Below, piece by piece: positions 1-9,295 of a DNA stretch of 64,000 nt (positions within the stretch are counted from its first letter, which is position 1; every line of letters starts with the position of its first letter). Made by a program: the position numbers and the translations under genes. Source of the stretch: Sarcocystis neurona (taxonomy: Eukaryota; Apicomplexa; Conoidasida; Eucoccidiorida; Sarcocystidae). The stretch is from positions 2,756,050 to 2,820,049 of the forward strand of contig KL647294.1 of NCBI GenBank assembly GCA_000727475.1, read 5' to 3'. The notes below the pieces were generated by a model. The model was not told where the DNA came from. It ran no database searches and saw only the letters and a program-made list of their open reading frames with translations.

Positions 1-358
1 GCTGCTGCTGCTCCTGCTGTTGCTGCTGCTGCTCCTGCTGTTGCTGCTGCTGCTCCTGCTGTTGCTGCTGCTGCTCCTGCTGTTACTGCTCCTGCTGTTG
101 CTGCTCCTGCTGTTGCTGCTGCTGCTCCTGCTGTTACTGCTCCTGCTGTTGCTGCTCCTGCTGTTGCTGGTGCTCCCGTCGCTGATCCTTCTGTTGCTGG
201 TCCTGCTGTCGCTGGTCCTGCTTATGTTGCTCCTGTTGTTGCTGGTCCTGCTGCTGCTGGTCCTGCTGTTGCTGGTCCTGCTGTTGCTGGCCCTGCTATT
301 GTTGCTGCTGCCGTTGCTGCTGCTGCCACTGCTGCTGCGCCGGTTGGTGCTCTTGCTG
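1..358. repeat. CTG/CTCCTG/CTGTTG trinucleotide tract
   Basis: Almost pure CTG-type triplets with CTC, TTG and GTC interruptions run from the left edge. Read on the plus strand they give an open poly-Leu frame; on the minus strand they give poly-Gln with Glu/Asp interruptions, also without stops. In Eimeria such repeats usually appear as CAG on the coding strand, so a minus-strand gene cut by the window edge is the more likely host. That is an inference; no conserved domain is present. Confidence 0.85.
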
Positions 359-1056
359 CTACTGCTGTTGCTGCCGTTGCTGGTGCTGCTGCTGTTGCTG
401 TTGATGCGGAGCTGCGCCCCCTGAAACGGCGTAGTAGTTCAGCCGTTTGCTGCTGCAGTGGCCGAATGGCGACAAAGAGGCGTCACAAGTAATTGCTTCT
501 TTTGTAGACACAACGATACGAAGAATGGACGGCAGCTTCCTTGCTGGTGTTGCTCCCGCTGCACGGCTACCTGCGCTGTGCTGCGCTGCTGCTGCCGCCC
601 CCCCGTGCTCCGACACCGCCAGAGCCGCAACAGCCCGCCCAGCTGCGCGCGCCACGAGGACGAGGACGAGGCACACCGAGAGCAGCAGCCACAGCGGTAG
701 CACCAGCAACAGCTAAAGGCGCACCTGCTGCTGCAGCCGCATGAGCAAGTGAAGAGACAGCCGCCTCCGCGGAAGAACAGGAAGGGCGTGAGGAGCTACC
801 ACTACACGCCTCGTCGGGCTTGCAGAGATGTGTAACATGCGCGTCACTTCCTGCAGCAGCAGGGCTGGCTCTCCAGTAGCCCTGCCTTGGCCCTGCTGCA
901 ATACGTTGCTGGGCCCCTCTGCTGCTGCGGCGACTGAGAAGGCGGTTTTTAGATTGGGTCCAGCAGTGGCTGCTGTTTTCACTTAGCCGCTGCTGCTGCG
1001 CTGTCGTAGATGCTGCTGCTCTGCAGCGACACACCTGCAGCAGCTGCTGCCTCCTC

Positions 1057-1390
1057 CTAGTGGGGAGGGCGCCTGCTGCTACTCGTCCTCGGTCCTCTTG
1101 GTGAAGCTGCGGCCGCTGCTGAATGCCACAGGGGGCCCGCCTCTGCTTCTGCTGCTGTTGCTGCAACTGCTGCTGCTCGTATCGCTGCTGTTGTTGATGT
1201 CGCTGCTACTGTCGTTGTCGTTGCTGCTGTTGCTGCCCCTGCTGCTGTCGCTGTCGCTTGCGATGTCGCTGCTGCTGTTGGGGTTCCCTGTTGCGGTTGT
1301 TGGTGGCGCTTTTCTGCTGCTCCCACCACCGGCGCAGCGTCAGCCCACCGACTTCGCACTAGGGAGGAGCAGTAGTCAGACAACAGGTCT
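1057..1390 (-). CDS. hypothetical Ala/Thr/Gln-rich coding block (candidate exon)
   Basis: I do not recognise this product. The minus strand is open and starts with non-repetitive sequence (RDLLSDYCSSLVRSRWADAA) before turning into Gln, then Ala/Thr-rich sequence. A pyrimidine-containing splice acceptor (ctctgcttag) sits just before position 1390, and no ATG opens the frame, so it would be an internal exon (start phase 2). CTG richness on the plus strand across 1-3000 also favours a minus-strand gene. The plus strand gives only poly-Leu. The far end and the rest of the gene are unresolved. Confidence 0.3.
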
Positions 1391-2481
1391 CTAAGCAGAG
1401 AAGGCTGGAGACGTTTCGTCCCCACACATTCGGTTTACACAGCGGCTGCTGGCGCTGCTCTTTGATTCTCTTGCAGAGCGGCTACTGCTGCCGTCCTTCG
1501 CTTGTATCTGCGCCAAGCCCAGCATAGTAGCACGGCCAGCAGCGCGGCCCGTCGCCGTCACGCCGCCCCGCTGCAGCCCGCACGCGCAAGGCCGCGGCCG
1601 ATAAAATCGCATGCAGCAGCAGCTGCAGCAGGCGCACAGCAATCACTGTCGCCCGTGGAGTGCCGTAGGGGTTACTACGAATGAAGGCGGCACGAAGCCA
1701 GCGACCAAGCGCAGCAGCAACATACAAAGAACGCAAGAAAACGTGCGTTCCCCGTGGAGCTTCTGCGTTTTTCTTCTTCGGTATGATGAATATACTTCCC
1801 GTGGCTCTGCAGCTGCGACACACACCACGACCATGTATGTGCTGTGACAGCGGTGTCCCGTAGGTGTTCTTCCCCCCTGCCGTCCCCCTCTCGGTTTTGC
1901 ACGTCCTCCCCAGCAGCTGTCTACCATCTCATTTCTCCTCCTGCTGTCTCTCCTGCTGCCTTTTGTGCTGCCGGTGTAGTTTTGTAGTTTGCCGGTGCTT
2001 GTTCTGCTGCGCGACAGCTGGCCCGTACCCCCTTCCTAACACTGCGGTGTGCTGCTGGCGTCCTCACTTTCGCTGCCGTCGCTGCAGTCCGGCAATCGCT
2101 GCTGCCGCTCTCCACTTGTGTTACTGCTACTCCTGCTGCTGCTCTTTCTCTTGCTGCCACTGCTGCTGGATCCACTCGTTTGCCGCTGCTGCTGCTGCTG
2201 CCGCTGTTCTACAAGCCCTGCCGCTGCTGCAGCTGCTGTACTCTCGCTTCGCAGCCCCCCGCCGCCCTGCCCTTGTCGCTGCTGACGCTGGCTGCGAAAA
2301 CGCCGTTCTCCTGCAGCCGCGGCTTCTTGTAGAGCAGCTCTTCTGTTGACCTCGCCTGGCCGGACAGATCTAGGGGGGCGAGTGCCCATCCGCAGCAGCA
2401 GCAACAGCGACACCAACGGGTCGCGCACGCAGGCGTACACGAGACGACAGCAGCAGCAAAGGAAGACGCCGTGGCAACAGC

Positions 2482-2573
2482 ACATCTTCTGCAGCAACAG
2501 CAGCACATCTTCTGCAGCAACAGCAGCACATCTTCTGCAGCAACAGCAGCACATCGTCTGCGGCAGCAGCACG
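2482..2573 (+). repeat. 23-nt tandem repeat, four copies
   Basis: The core acatcttctgcagcaac recurs with starts at 2482, 2505, 2528 and 2551, an exact spacing of 23 bases; the fourth copy is diverged (acatcgtctg). Because 23 is not a multiple of three, each copy is read in a different frame, yet no stop appears. The open plus frame encodes Asn/Ser-rich, then Ala/Thr-rich, then Gln-rich segments from the same DNA unit. Confidence 0.9.
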
Positions 2574-3102
2574 AGCCAAATTCCTCGGCAGAAGAATCCC
2601 GCGGCGTCGTTTTACTCGCCCCAGCGGAACTGCACACGGAGCAGCAGCGGCAGCGGCGGTGGACACCGCACACAACAGCAGCAGCAGCGGCACCGCATTA
2701 CCTCTCTGCCGATCGGCCTCCCAGGTGCGACATCGGCTTCTCGTCCGCAGCTGTCGTTGCTGCAAGAGAATGACTGATGTGTCTGTGTGAGCGCGCGTCC
2801 TACCTGCTGCTCCTGCTGCTGCCACCTTAGGCGAGCAGTTGCTGCTGCCAGTGGGGGAGGTATCAGCTGCTGCTTCTGCTGCCTCGCGCGCGTTGCTGCT
2901 TCAGGAGGAGCTGCTGCTGCGTCGCGTCATTTGCTGCTGCTGCTGCTGCTTGTCCTACTGTGAGGTGGGGAGTGGTGGCTGCTCCCACTCTTCCCACGGG
3001 AAACTTCGCCGCGGCTGCCACTAGTGCCGCTGCTTAGTTTTTGAACAAGTGCTGCTCCTTGTCTTCTGCAGCGCTGCGCTCTCGCCTGCTACTGCTGACG
3101 CG

Positions 3103-3648
3103 ATGAGACGCTTTGGCAGAGCAGCGCTGCTGGCGGGCCTCGCACTTTTCGGGCGAGCGGCTTACACAATCATAGCAGGTAGGCAGCCGTCATCTGGTGC
3201 ATTCCAGCAGCAGCAGCAACAGCACCCCGAGGAACAGCAGCAGCAGCCACCAGCGCCCGGAAGTGTAGGGGGCCGAATAGTACAGAGAGGTCGAGATAGC
3301 AGCCGAAGTTTGAAGCGCACTGCGGGAGCAGCCACGGCAGCAGCAGCAGTAGGGGAGAGGACAGCGACCGCCACAAGCAACAGCAGCAGGGACATACCAG
3401 TATACTTACTGCTACCAACAACAGCAACCGCGACAGCAGCAGCGTGGGCAGCGGCAGCAGCAGCAGTAGTGCCGGGAACTGGCCAACACAGGGAATCCAG
3501 GAGCTTTTATTCGTGCAGCAGCAAGTGCAGCAACTACACACACAGCGACAGCACCGTGGACAGCAGCAGCAAGAACAGCTGGCCGACGACCAGGGTAGTT
3601 GTGCGCGAGTTCGGTCGCGAGGACTACACACCGCACGTAGCGCAGTAG
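3103..3648 (+). CDS. hypothetical protein with N-terminal hydrophobic segment (candidate first exon)
   Basis: I do not recognise this gene. An ATG at 3103 opens MRRFGRAALLAGLALFGRAA, a basic start followed by a hydrophobic stretch like a signal peptide or signal anchor. After it come Gln-rich, Pro-rich and Ala/Thr-rich repeats to a stop at 3648. A good donor, atagcag|gtaggc, lies right after the hydrophobic part at 3178/3179, so the true exon may be only 3103-3178 (phase 1 end) with later exons at 3.87-4.06, about 4.2-4.3 and 4.96-5.06 kb. CAG-type repeats are on the plus strand throughout, fitting this direction. Confidence 0.35.
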   Translation: MRRFGRAALLAGLALFGRAAYTIIAGRQPSSGAFQQQQQQHPEEQQQQPPAPGSVGGRIVQRGRDSSRSLKRTAGAATAAAAVGERTATATSNSSRDIPVYLLLPTTATATAAAWAAAAAAVVPGTGQHRESRSFYSCSSKCSNYTHSDSTVDSSSKNSWPTTRVVVREFGREDYTPHVAQ

Positions 3649-3860
3649 CGCTGAGGTGTACATACACCTACTCGACCAGCGGAAGCAGCAGCCAGAGCAG
3701 CTCTGGCGTGGAGTGCCAGCAGCAGCACTAGCACAGCATGCCACGAGATTCAGCGGCAGCACCAGCATCACCAGTAGCAGAGCGTACTGCGTACTTCAAA
3801 GCAGCAGCAGTAGAGACCGTGCCTCGAGGTTCAACAGCAGCAGGAGCAGGGATTGCCTAA

Positions 3861-4061
3861 ATATTCAGCAGCAGCAGCAGCGGCAGCTCGTACGGGTCGG
3901 CGGGCAGCAGCAGCAGCAAGAACTCGTGGGGGGCAAGCGCGCAGCAGCTGCTGCGACAGGAGATCAAGAAGGAAGGGCAGAAGCTTGAGATGTGCAGAGA
4001 GACACAGCAGCAGTTCGTTCACCAAACACCGCTACATCGGCACGGGCAGCAGCAACATTAG
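3861..4061 (+). CDS. Ser-rich then charged helical coding block, ends in stop
   Basis: The plus frame opens after a TAA at 3858 and reads Ser/Gly-rich sequence, then a non-repetitive helical segment (AQQLLRQEIKKEGQKLEMCR) followed by Gln- and His-rich sequence and a TAG at 4059-4061. An acceptor-like atattcag precedes it. It may be the last exon of a transcript of the gene beginning near 3103 or an alternative end, since further plausible plus exons follow. Product unknown. Confidence 0.3.
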   Translation: MFSSSSSGSSYGSAGSSSSKNSWGASAQQLLRQEIKKEGQKLEMCRETQQQFVHQTPLHRHGQQQH

Positions 4062-4147
4062 CAGCCACTGTGGAGGGAGCCTGCCTCTTCATACGTCGCC
4101 GCTGCCGTGCTGTTGCTGAGAAATTGGACGCGTAGAAACGCGAGGGG

Positions 4148-4303
4148 TTGTTTACGCTGCAGGAGACAGCAGCAACGACAGCACGTGTTTGTAGCTGCAT
4201 GTGCCGCTGCTTCTGTGTTCGCTTTGCGGCTGCGATGTGCGCAGGCCGGCACGAGCAACGGCAGGCGGGAGGGCACCCGGAGGACTACGACCTCCCATGG
4301 AGC
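4148..4303 (+). CDS. candidate exon ending in an acidic-aromatic segment
   Basis: The open plus frame ends with GGHPEDYDLPWS and is cut by a strong donor (agc|gtgagt) in phase 0 at 4303/4304. The next phase-0 acceptor, tccttgcag before 4960, leads to a membrane segment in the same phase, so the two are proposed as neighbouring exons. The start of this block is not determined; the cgctgcag at about 4163 is one possible acceptor. Confidence 0.3.
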
Positions 4304-4959
4304 GTGAGTAGCTGTTGTTGCTTCTATGCCGCACAGGCGCTGCCGTTGCAGCTGCCGCTGCGTTTGCTGTTGCTGCTGCTGTTGTTGCAGTAGGTTTTCT
4401 GCTGCTGGAGTTCACGCAGCCCCTCCTTCTGCAGCTGCTGTACGGGTGCTGCACGCTTCCGGTGTCGCCACCACCGTCCTGCTGCTGCTGCTGCTTACTC
4501 TGAGGCGCGGCCCTCCGCCGCCTCCGCTGCGAGAACATCTGTCTTTCTCTGTTGCTGCTGCTGCTGCCGTGCTGCCGCTCGATTCCGTCGTGGAGAGGGC
4601 ATGCAGTTACTGCTGAGCTTCAATTGACTGAACTCCCGTTGGTGCTGCTGCTACTGCGGACGCTTACGGGGCGTGAATTGCTGCTGTCGGTGCTGCTGTT
4701 GCACTGGCACTTCACACCGTATCTTGGTGCTCCTGTTGTTGCTGTTATATTCGTCACTGCTGCTGTCGCTTCTACTCCTGTTGCTGCTGTCGCCGCTGCG
4801 GCGGCTGCCGCTGGTGCTGTGGTCCGTGATACTGCAGCTGCTGTCCCTGTTGCTCCTGCCGGCACCATCGGTGCTGCTGATGGTGTCACCTTGACCGTGA
4901 TGCTGCTGACACTGCTGCTGAAGCCGCCGCTGACCCTGCTGCTGACGCTTTCCTTGCAG

Positions 4960-5060
4960 GTGGTGGTCGAAGTGATTGTTGCGGGTCTGGCTCTTCTGGT
5001 GGGAGGGACGAAGAGTTTCGGCTCTCTGCACCGCATTTACTCGTATCAAGAGAAACGACC
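4960..5060 (+). CDS. short exon encoding a transmembrane segment
   Basis: A clean exon: acceptor gctttccttgcag before 4960 and donor cgacc|gtaagc after 5060. It encodes VVVEVIVAGLALLVGGTKSF followed by a short Ser/Tyr/Lys-rich stretch, that is, one probable membrane helix of about 17 residues with positive residues after it. Start phase is 0 and end phase is 2. The preceding CTG-rich stretch (4304-4959) stays open in the same frame and could be read through, so the intron is a proposal. No family is recognised. Confidence 0.4.
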
Positions 5061-6640
5061 GTAAGCACAGCAGCCGAGCAGAGCAGCAGATGCGCAGGAG
5101 GGAGCGCTGGCACAGCTGCGAGGTAGAGATCGGAGTGGCAGGAGCAGCAGTGAACCGACAGCAGCAGCAGCAGCAGACCACCAGCAGCAGCAGACCGGCA
5201 GCCGCAGCAGGTACAAGGCAGCGACTTGGACGTCGACTAGTGGTAGAAGACGTTTGCAGCAGCAGCAGACGAAAAAACCAGCAGCAACAGCACTTGTGAA
5301 GTGCAGGCGGGTTCCACGTGAGTTACTACGCACATGTCGAGACCCGCGGGGGGACAGACCCCCGAGAAGTCTGAAGTACCAAAAAATAAGTAGAAATCGT
5401 TGTAACAAGTAGAAGACGCCATGCGATGTTTTGCAGAGAGACGAAGGGGCTGCTGCTTTGATGCGCATGCAGTGACGCCGCTGAGACGCGGTTGTAGCGG
5501 TTTTTTTGCCATCGCATGCATGCGGTGCGCTGGGCCGGGGTTGCGAATGTATTTGTGATAGCTGCTGCGTTCTGGGGGGGGCGCTGTCGCTGTAACGACA
5601 AGTGAAACTGCTTCGGGCAGGCATGTGTGGAGAAGCCTGCTGCTGCTGCTGCTCAGGCGTGGAAGCAAGGGTGCATGCGCGGACGGCGCTGTTGCGTGCG
5701 AAGGTACTGCCGGGCTGCTGGAACCTCGAGTGCTGTGCGTGGGGCGTGCTGCTGCATATGGGTGTCGCTTTGCTGCCTTGCAACTGAGGTACTGCTGCCG
5801 CTTCTGTGGGGTGCCTCGCTTCTCTGGTTGAATCGACCTGCTGCTGCAGATGGGGGGATACCGCTGTGTTGTTGCATCTAAAGAAGGCGCCGCCGTTGCT
5901 GCATGCGGACGCGGCTGTTCTTGCTGTGCTGCTGCGTCTGTCGGCTGCTGTTCCTGCTGTTGCTGCTGCTGTTGCGTGTGGGGGGTGATGCTGCTGCTGC
6001 GTGTGTGTGGCGCTTTTGCCGCTCCTGCATGTGGCGGGGGTTGCTGCTGCTGCGTGTGTGGCGTGCGGGTGCTACTTTGCTGTTGTTGTCTGTGGGGTGC
6101 TGTTGCCGCTGCCGTGCATGTGCGGGTTGCTGCTGCTGCAGGAGCTGGGATTACCTTCGTTCACGTCCGAACTTCCGGCTCTACCGCACTCGTGCTGCTT
6201 GCGCTTCTTCGCTCATAGCCAATTTTGTAGTACCCCCTCCTGCTGCACCGCTGCGGAGCTCGTAGTAGAGACGGCCACGTTGTGAGCGTGCAACTGCAGC
6301 AGCAATACTTCTCTTTCTGCCCTACTCTCTGAAGAAAGAAGCGTCGTCCACAGGCAGACGCGCATGCAGCGCACGCGTGCGGATGGCTCGTGCTGGAGCT
6401 GTTTCCCCCGCAACTCCGCGTCCTATACATTTCCGTGTACATACACACGCGTATATATAATACCAGTAAACGGGCATCCATGTATGTCCCTGTGCATACA
6501 GACATCGCGAACTTTATACAGGTAGTTACACGAGTATGTATACCTATATATTCTTGCGCGTAAAAAGTAGGTATATGCCTTACCGATGAAAAGGTTTTCT
6601 GAACGGGGCGCGTAAAAATGACGACGCCGCGCAGGATAAT
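5061..6640. other. CTG-rich and low-information stretch, no gene called
   Basis: CAG repeats to about 5290 on the plus strand, then ordinary sequence, then CTG-rich sequence from about 5630 to 6140, then AT-richer DNA with TATA steps. Frames are open on both strands only as repeat shadows. TGCATGCATGCGG at about 5513 contains the TGCATGCA motif seen in coccidian promoters and ApiAP2 sites, but I cannot show it is functional. Confidence 0.4.
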
Positions 6641-7020
6641 TTGATAAGTGTGGTGGTTGAATATTCTTCCACCTCCACACACACTGCCCTGTGTACGTCG
6701 TGCGTGCGCAGGAGCGTCCGTTCCTTTTTATGTGCACGTGTTCGTCTGTTAAACGAACGCCAGTGCTGGCACGACGCATGCGTGTGTACGCTGCAACGCA
6801 TGGGATGCATGTATCAACGGAGCCACTGCAGGCACTTCGGTAGGTACGGATGCGCAGGTACGGCTCTCGTATGTGCGTGTGTCGGCGTCGTTGTACGTAT
6901 AATCTGGCCGACTAATGATTGGAGGCATATGCGAACTTCTTCTGCACCACACAGACGCATACACATTGTTGACGTCTACGTGGATGCAGAGAGATACGTG
7001 GAAGCGAGGCGTCAGGGTCG

Positions 7021-7175
7021 CTGCAGACAGCAGCCGCCTTTATATGAAGACGTTGACCGTTGTTACCGAGCTTGCTTCTTCAACAGCAACACCTCAGGCA
7101 GCCAACAGCAGCAGCCTTTATCTGGAAAGGTCGAGTTCTGCAGCGGAGCATGTTTCTTCAACAGCCACACCCGCA
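7021..7175 (+). repeat. imperfect direct repeat of about 70 nt
   Basis: Two adjacent blocks share a frame: each starts near gcagc-gcctttat, passes a ctga/gaag region, then ends with gagc-tg-ttcttcaacagc-acacc. In the open frames they read ACFFNSNTSGS and ACFFNSHTRSV. The duplication stays in one frame, so it could lie in a coding sequence, but no domain identifies it. Confidence 0.6.
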
Positions 7176-7520
7176 GCGTCCTGTTTTCCTTGGTTAGCTG
7201 CACAGCAGCGGGGCAGTGAGCGGCAGTGGAACAGTACTAAGGTCCAAACGCTGCAGTGGCACGAGCTTACACGAGACGTGGCAGTGAGGTAGGCAGCAGC
7301 GGCACTGCACTTGCAGTTTAACAACAACAGCGCTGCGGCCGCGGATTTTGGGGAAGATTGAGACACACAGGATAACAGAAGCACTGCACAGCATCGCTGG
7401 GCCGCGGAGGGAAGCGGCAGCACTCGTGAGCACTGCGCCAGCATGAGGAAGCAGGGAGAATTTTGAACGCTTAGTAGCAGCAGCAGCAGCCACGCTGACG
7501 TACAATCTCTGACTTGCACA

Positions 7521-7598
7521 AGCGGCGTAACACACCTGCAGAACACAGCGGCGTAACGCACCTGCAGAACACAGCGGCGTAACGCACCTGCAGAACAC
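7521..7598 (+). repeat. 26-nt tandem repeat, three copies
   Basis: Three head-to-tail copies of agcggcgtaacgcacctgcagaacac at 7521, 7547 and 7573; the first has one change (aca for gca). The unit is not a multiple of three and each copy holds TAA in one frame, so it is unlikely to be coding in that frame. It sits in an otherwise gene-poor stretch. Confidence 0.95.
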
Positions 7599-7880
7599 GA
7601 ACAATAGAAGTAGAAGAACGCCTCCTCATCTGTGGCCGCAGCACAGGTGAGCAGCTGTGTCACCACGGTTGCGGACGGCAGCAAAGACGTGACATCGATA
7701 CGCGTATGCTCGTGGCAGAGGGGTAAATGCTACAGAACCGACCAAAGACGGCCAGCTGTCATGCTGCGAAAGGCGGAGCTGTAGAGCGGGAAGAGGCCGT
7801 CGTAGGAGCTCGAGATGCTCTGCTATAATTGCTGTCCTTTGATACACCCTTTGCAAGCTTCTCTGGCTACGTTATTCCGT

Positions 7881-7974
7881 GCAGGAAGCTTCCGTTGACC
7901 GGCTGTCCTGCTGCATGCATAGACTCTGTTGCAACAAGCCTCTGTTGACGAGGTGTCCTGCTCCATGCGTAGAC
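7881..7974 (+). repeat. diverged direct repeat of about 50 nt
   Basis: Two copies of a segment resembling aagcytctgttgacsrggtgtcctgctscatgc-tagac lie side by side at about 7881-7924 and 7932-7974. They contain TGCATGCATAGAC and CCATGCGTAGAC. The sequence is open on the minus strand (a Cys- and Lys-containing frame), but no product is recognisable. Confidence 0.6.
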
Positions 7975-8429
7975 CAGTAGACGTTTTCGCTTCTTTCTCT
8001 TCGGAGGCGTGTCTCTGCTGCTCGTGCCAAGGTGTCAACGACTGGAGATGCGCCTTTCCGGCAAACACAAACGCCCTGTTGGCGTCGCGGTTTTCCTGTA
8101 TTCGTACCGTGAGGACGCCTGGAAGTATTACGCGACAACTCAGGCGAGAAGGAATAGAAGAGCGACACAGGTATACAGGTATAGATACGGATATAGCGGC
8201 ACGTGCAAAGTCGAGCCCAGAACGCAGAGGTGTAGAGGTGCCTCGTGAACTATTTGGATAAAGGGACGCCACCCGCTGGTCCAGGGTTCCACCATGGCCA
8301 CACACACATCACGGATGCTTTCCAATCCTGACAGTGGAGAAAGCACCGGAGCAAGATTTGCGGCGGAAGGCACCGCAGCTGAAGAACAGCACTACAGCCG
8401 CGAGGCACAAGACCACTGGGGCGCTGCCT

Positions 8430-8615
8430 CCTTCTCGTTCTCGGGTTTGTAGCTCCTCGTGGTTCCTTTGTCAAGAGGACGCTGCAGTGTGCCCCTTCGG
8501 TGGGGGGGGTTACTCGGAGACTTCGGCTGCTTCTGCTCTGAGGGAGATGTTTGTTGAGGGCTATTATCCTGCGCTGGCGTTGACGCGCGTGGAGCGCGTC
8601 ATCTGTGGCTCCTGA
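8430..8615 (+). CDS. hypothetical coding block with Gly-rich turn and non-repetitive C-terminus
   Basis: The plus frame reads EDAAVCPFGGGGYSETSAAS and then a mixed, non-repetitive end (REMFVEGYYPALALTRVERV) before the stop at 8613-8615. The composition is unlike the repeat shadows around it, with aromatic and charged residues typical of real protein. A run of eight G at about 8502-8510 encodes the Gly stretch and is a likely place for a sequencing frame error. The start is not clear and no family is recognised. Confidence 0.35.
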   Translation, partial: PSRSRVCSSSWFLCQEDAAVCPFGGGGYSETSAASALREMFVEGYYPALALTRVERVICGS

Positions 8616-8619
8616 AAGT

Positions 8620-9080
8620 TGTTCTCGCTTCACCTGCTTCCTCCCTTGCGGGTGCTGCTGCTGCCACGGGGAGGGCAGTCCTCGCCCTGCATGGTGCTGC
8701 TGTTACTTCTGAAGAACTAGCGTTTACTTCGTCAGTCCCTAACTCGAGCCAATGAGGCAATGTGTGCGGCCCTGCCGTACATCAGTTGCACCTCTGCTGC
8801 TTGTGCTGCCCAGGAGAGCGTGCTACTACTGCTGCCACGCCACGTGTCACGCTGCTGCTGCTGCTGCTCCTTCTAGAGCGTCCTGCCGGACGGCATCGTG
8901 GCTGCGCGTCCTGGTGCCGTTCTCTTGCTCCGTCTGCTGCTACGCCTTCTGCTTCTTCTGCTATGGGAAAACTTGTACGTTCACCACCTGCTGTTGCTGC
9001 TGGTCCTCTGTGGAGCCTACGTACATGCCGGTATAGTTCGTCTTCCCTATCAGCAGTGAGCACGACGCGTCGTGTGTAGG
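8620..9080. other. CTG-rich stretch without a supported gene
   Basis: Plus-strand CTG repeats give Leu/Cys-rich shadow frames. A GTGTGT/CGTGTG microsatellite follows at about 9078-9120. No motif supports a gene on either strand. Confidence 0.4.
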
Positions 9081-9121
9081 TGTGTGTGTGCACTTACGTG
9101 TGTGTGTGTGTGTACGGATAC

Positions 9122-9291
9122 GACAAGAAGTGCCTCTCAAGAGACCCTCGAGGGAACCTGTTGCTGCGAATGCTGCTGCTGGATGTGAAAGAGATAGAAC
9201 AAAGGGACCGCGGCGCGTTTACGAAGAAACTGTGGTACGAACACCCGCACCAGCAGCAGCAGCAGCGGCCGGACCACGCGCAACCTTCCAT
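9122..9291 (+). CDS. possible upstream coding part of the tail-anchored protein
   Basis: In the same frame as the tail-anchored block, this stretch reads LLLRMLLLDVKEIEQRDRGA and then a Lys/Trp/His/Gln-rich segment. It ends in ccat|gtaggt at 9291/9292, phase 2, matching the phase-2 acceptor at 9316. The implied intron of 24 bases is far shorter than usual coccidian introns. The two parts may therefore belong to different exons joined elsewhere, or a true mini-intron may exist. The start is unresolved because a GTGTGT tract precedes it. Confidence 0.3.
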
Positions 9292-9295
9292 GTAG

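Larger units (their letters stand above)
420..3040. other. CTG/CAG-rich region, gene structure unresolved
   Basis: Apart from the block at 1057-1390, this stretch has several open frames on both strands that are shadows of CTG/CAG repeats. Plus-strand DNA is CTG-rich to about 2350, CAG-rich from about 2390 to 2700, then CTG-rich again to about 2950. These switches suggest more than one gene or exon orientation. I see no signature domain and do not call a gene. Confidence 0.5.

Noticed and set aside
20..424. 134-codon poly-Leu plus-strand frame
   Set aside because: It is the plus reading of CTG repeats with no unique sequence or motif; the same DNA is open in other frames too.
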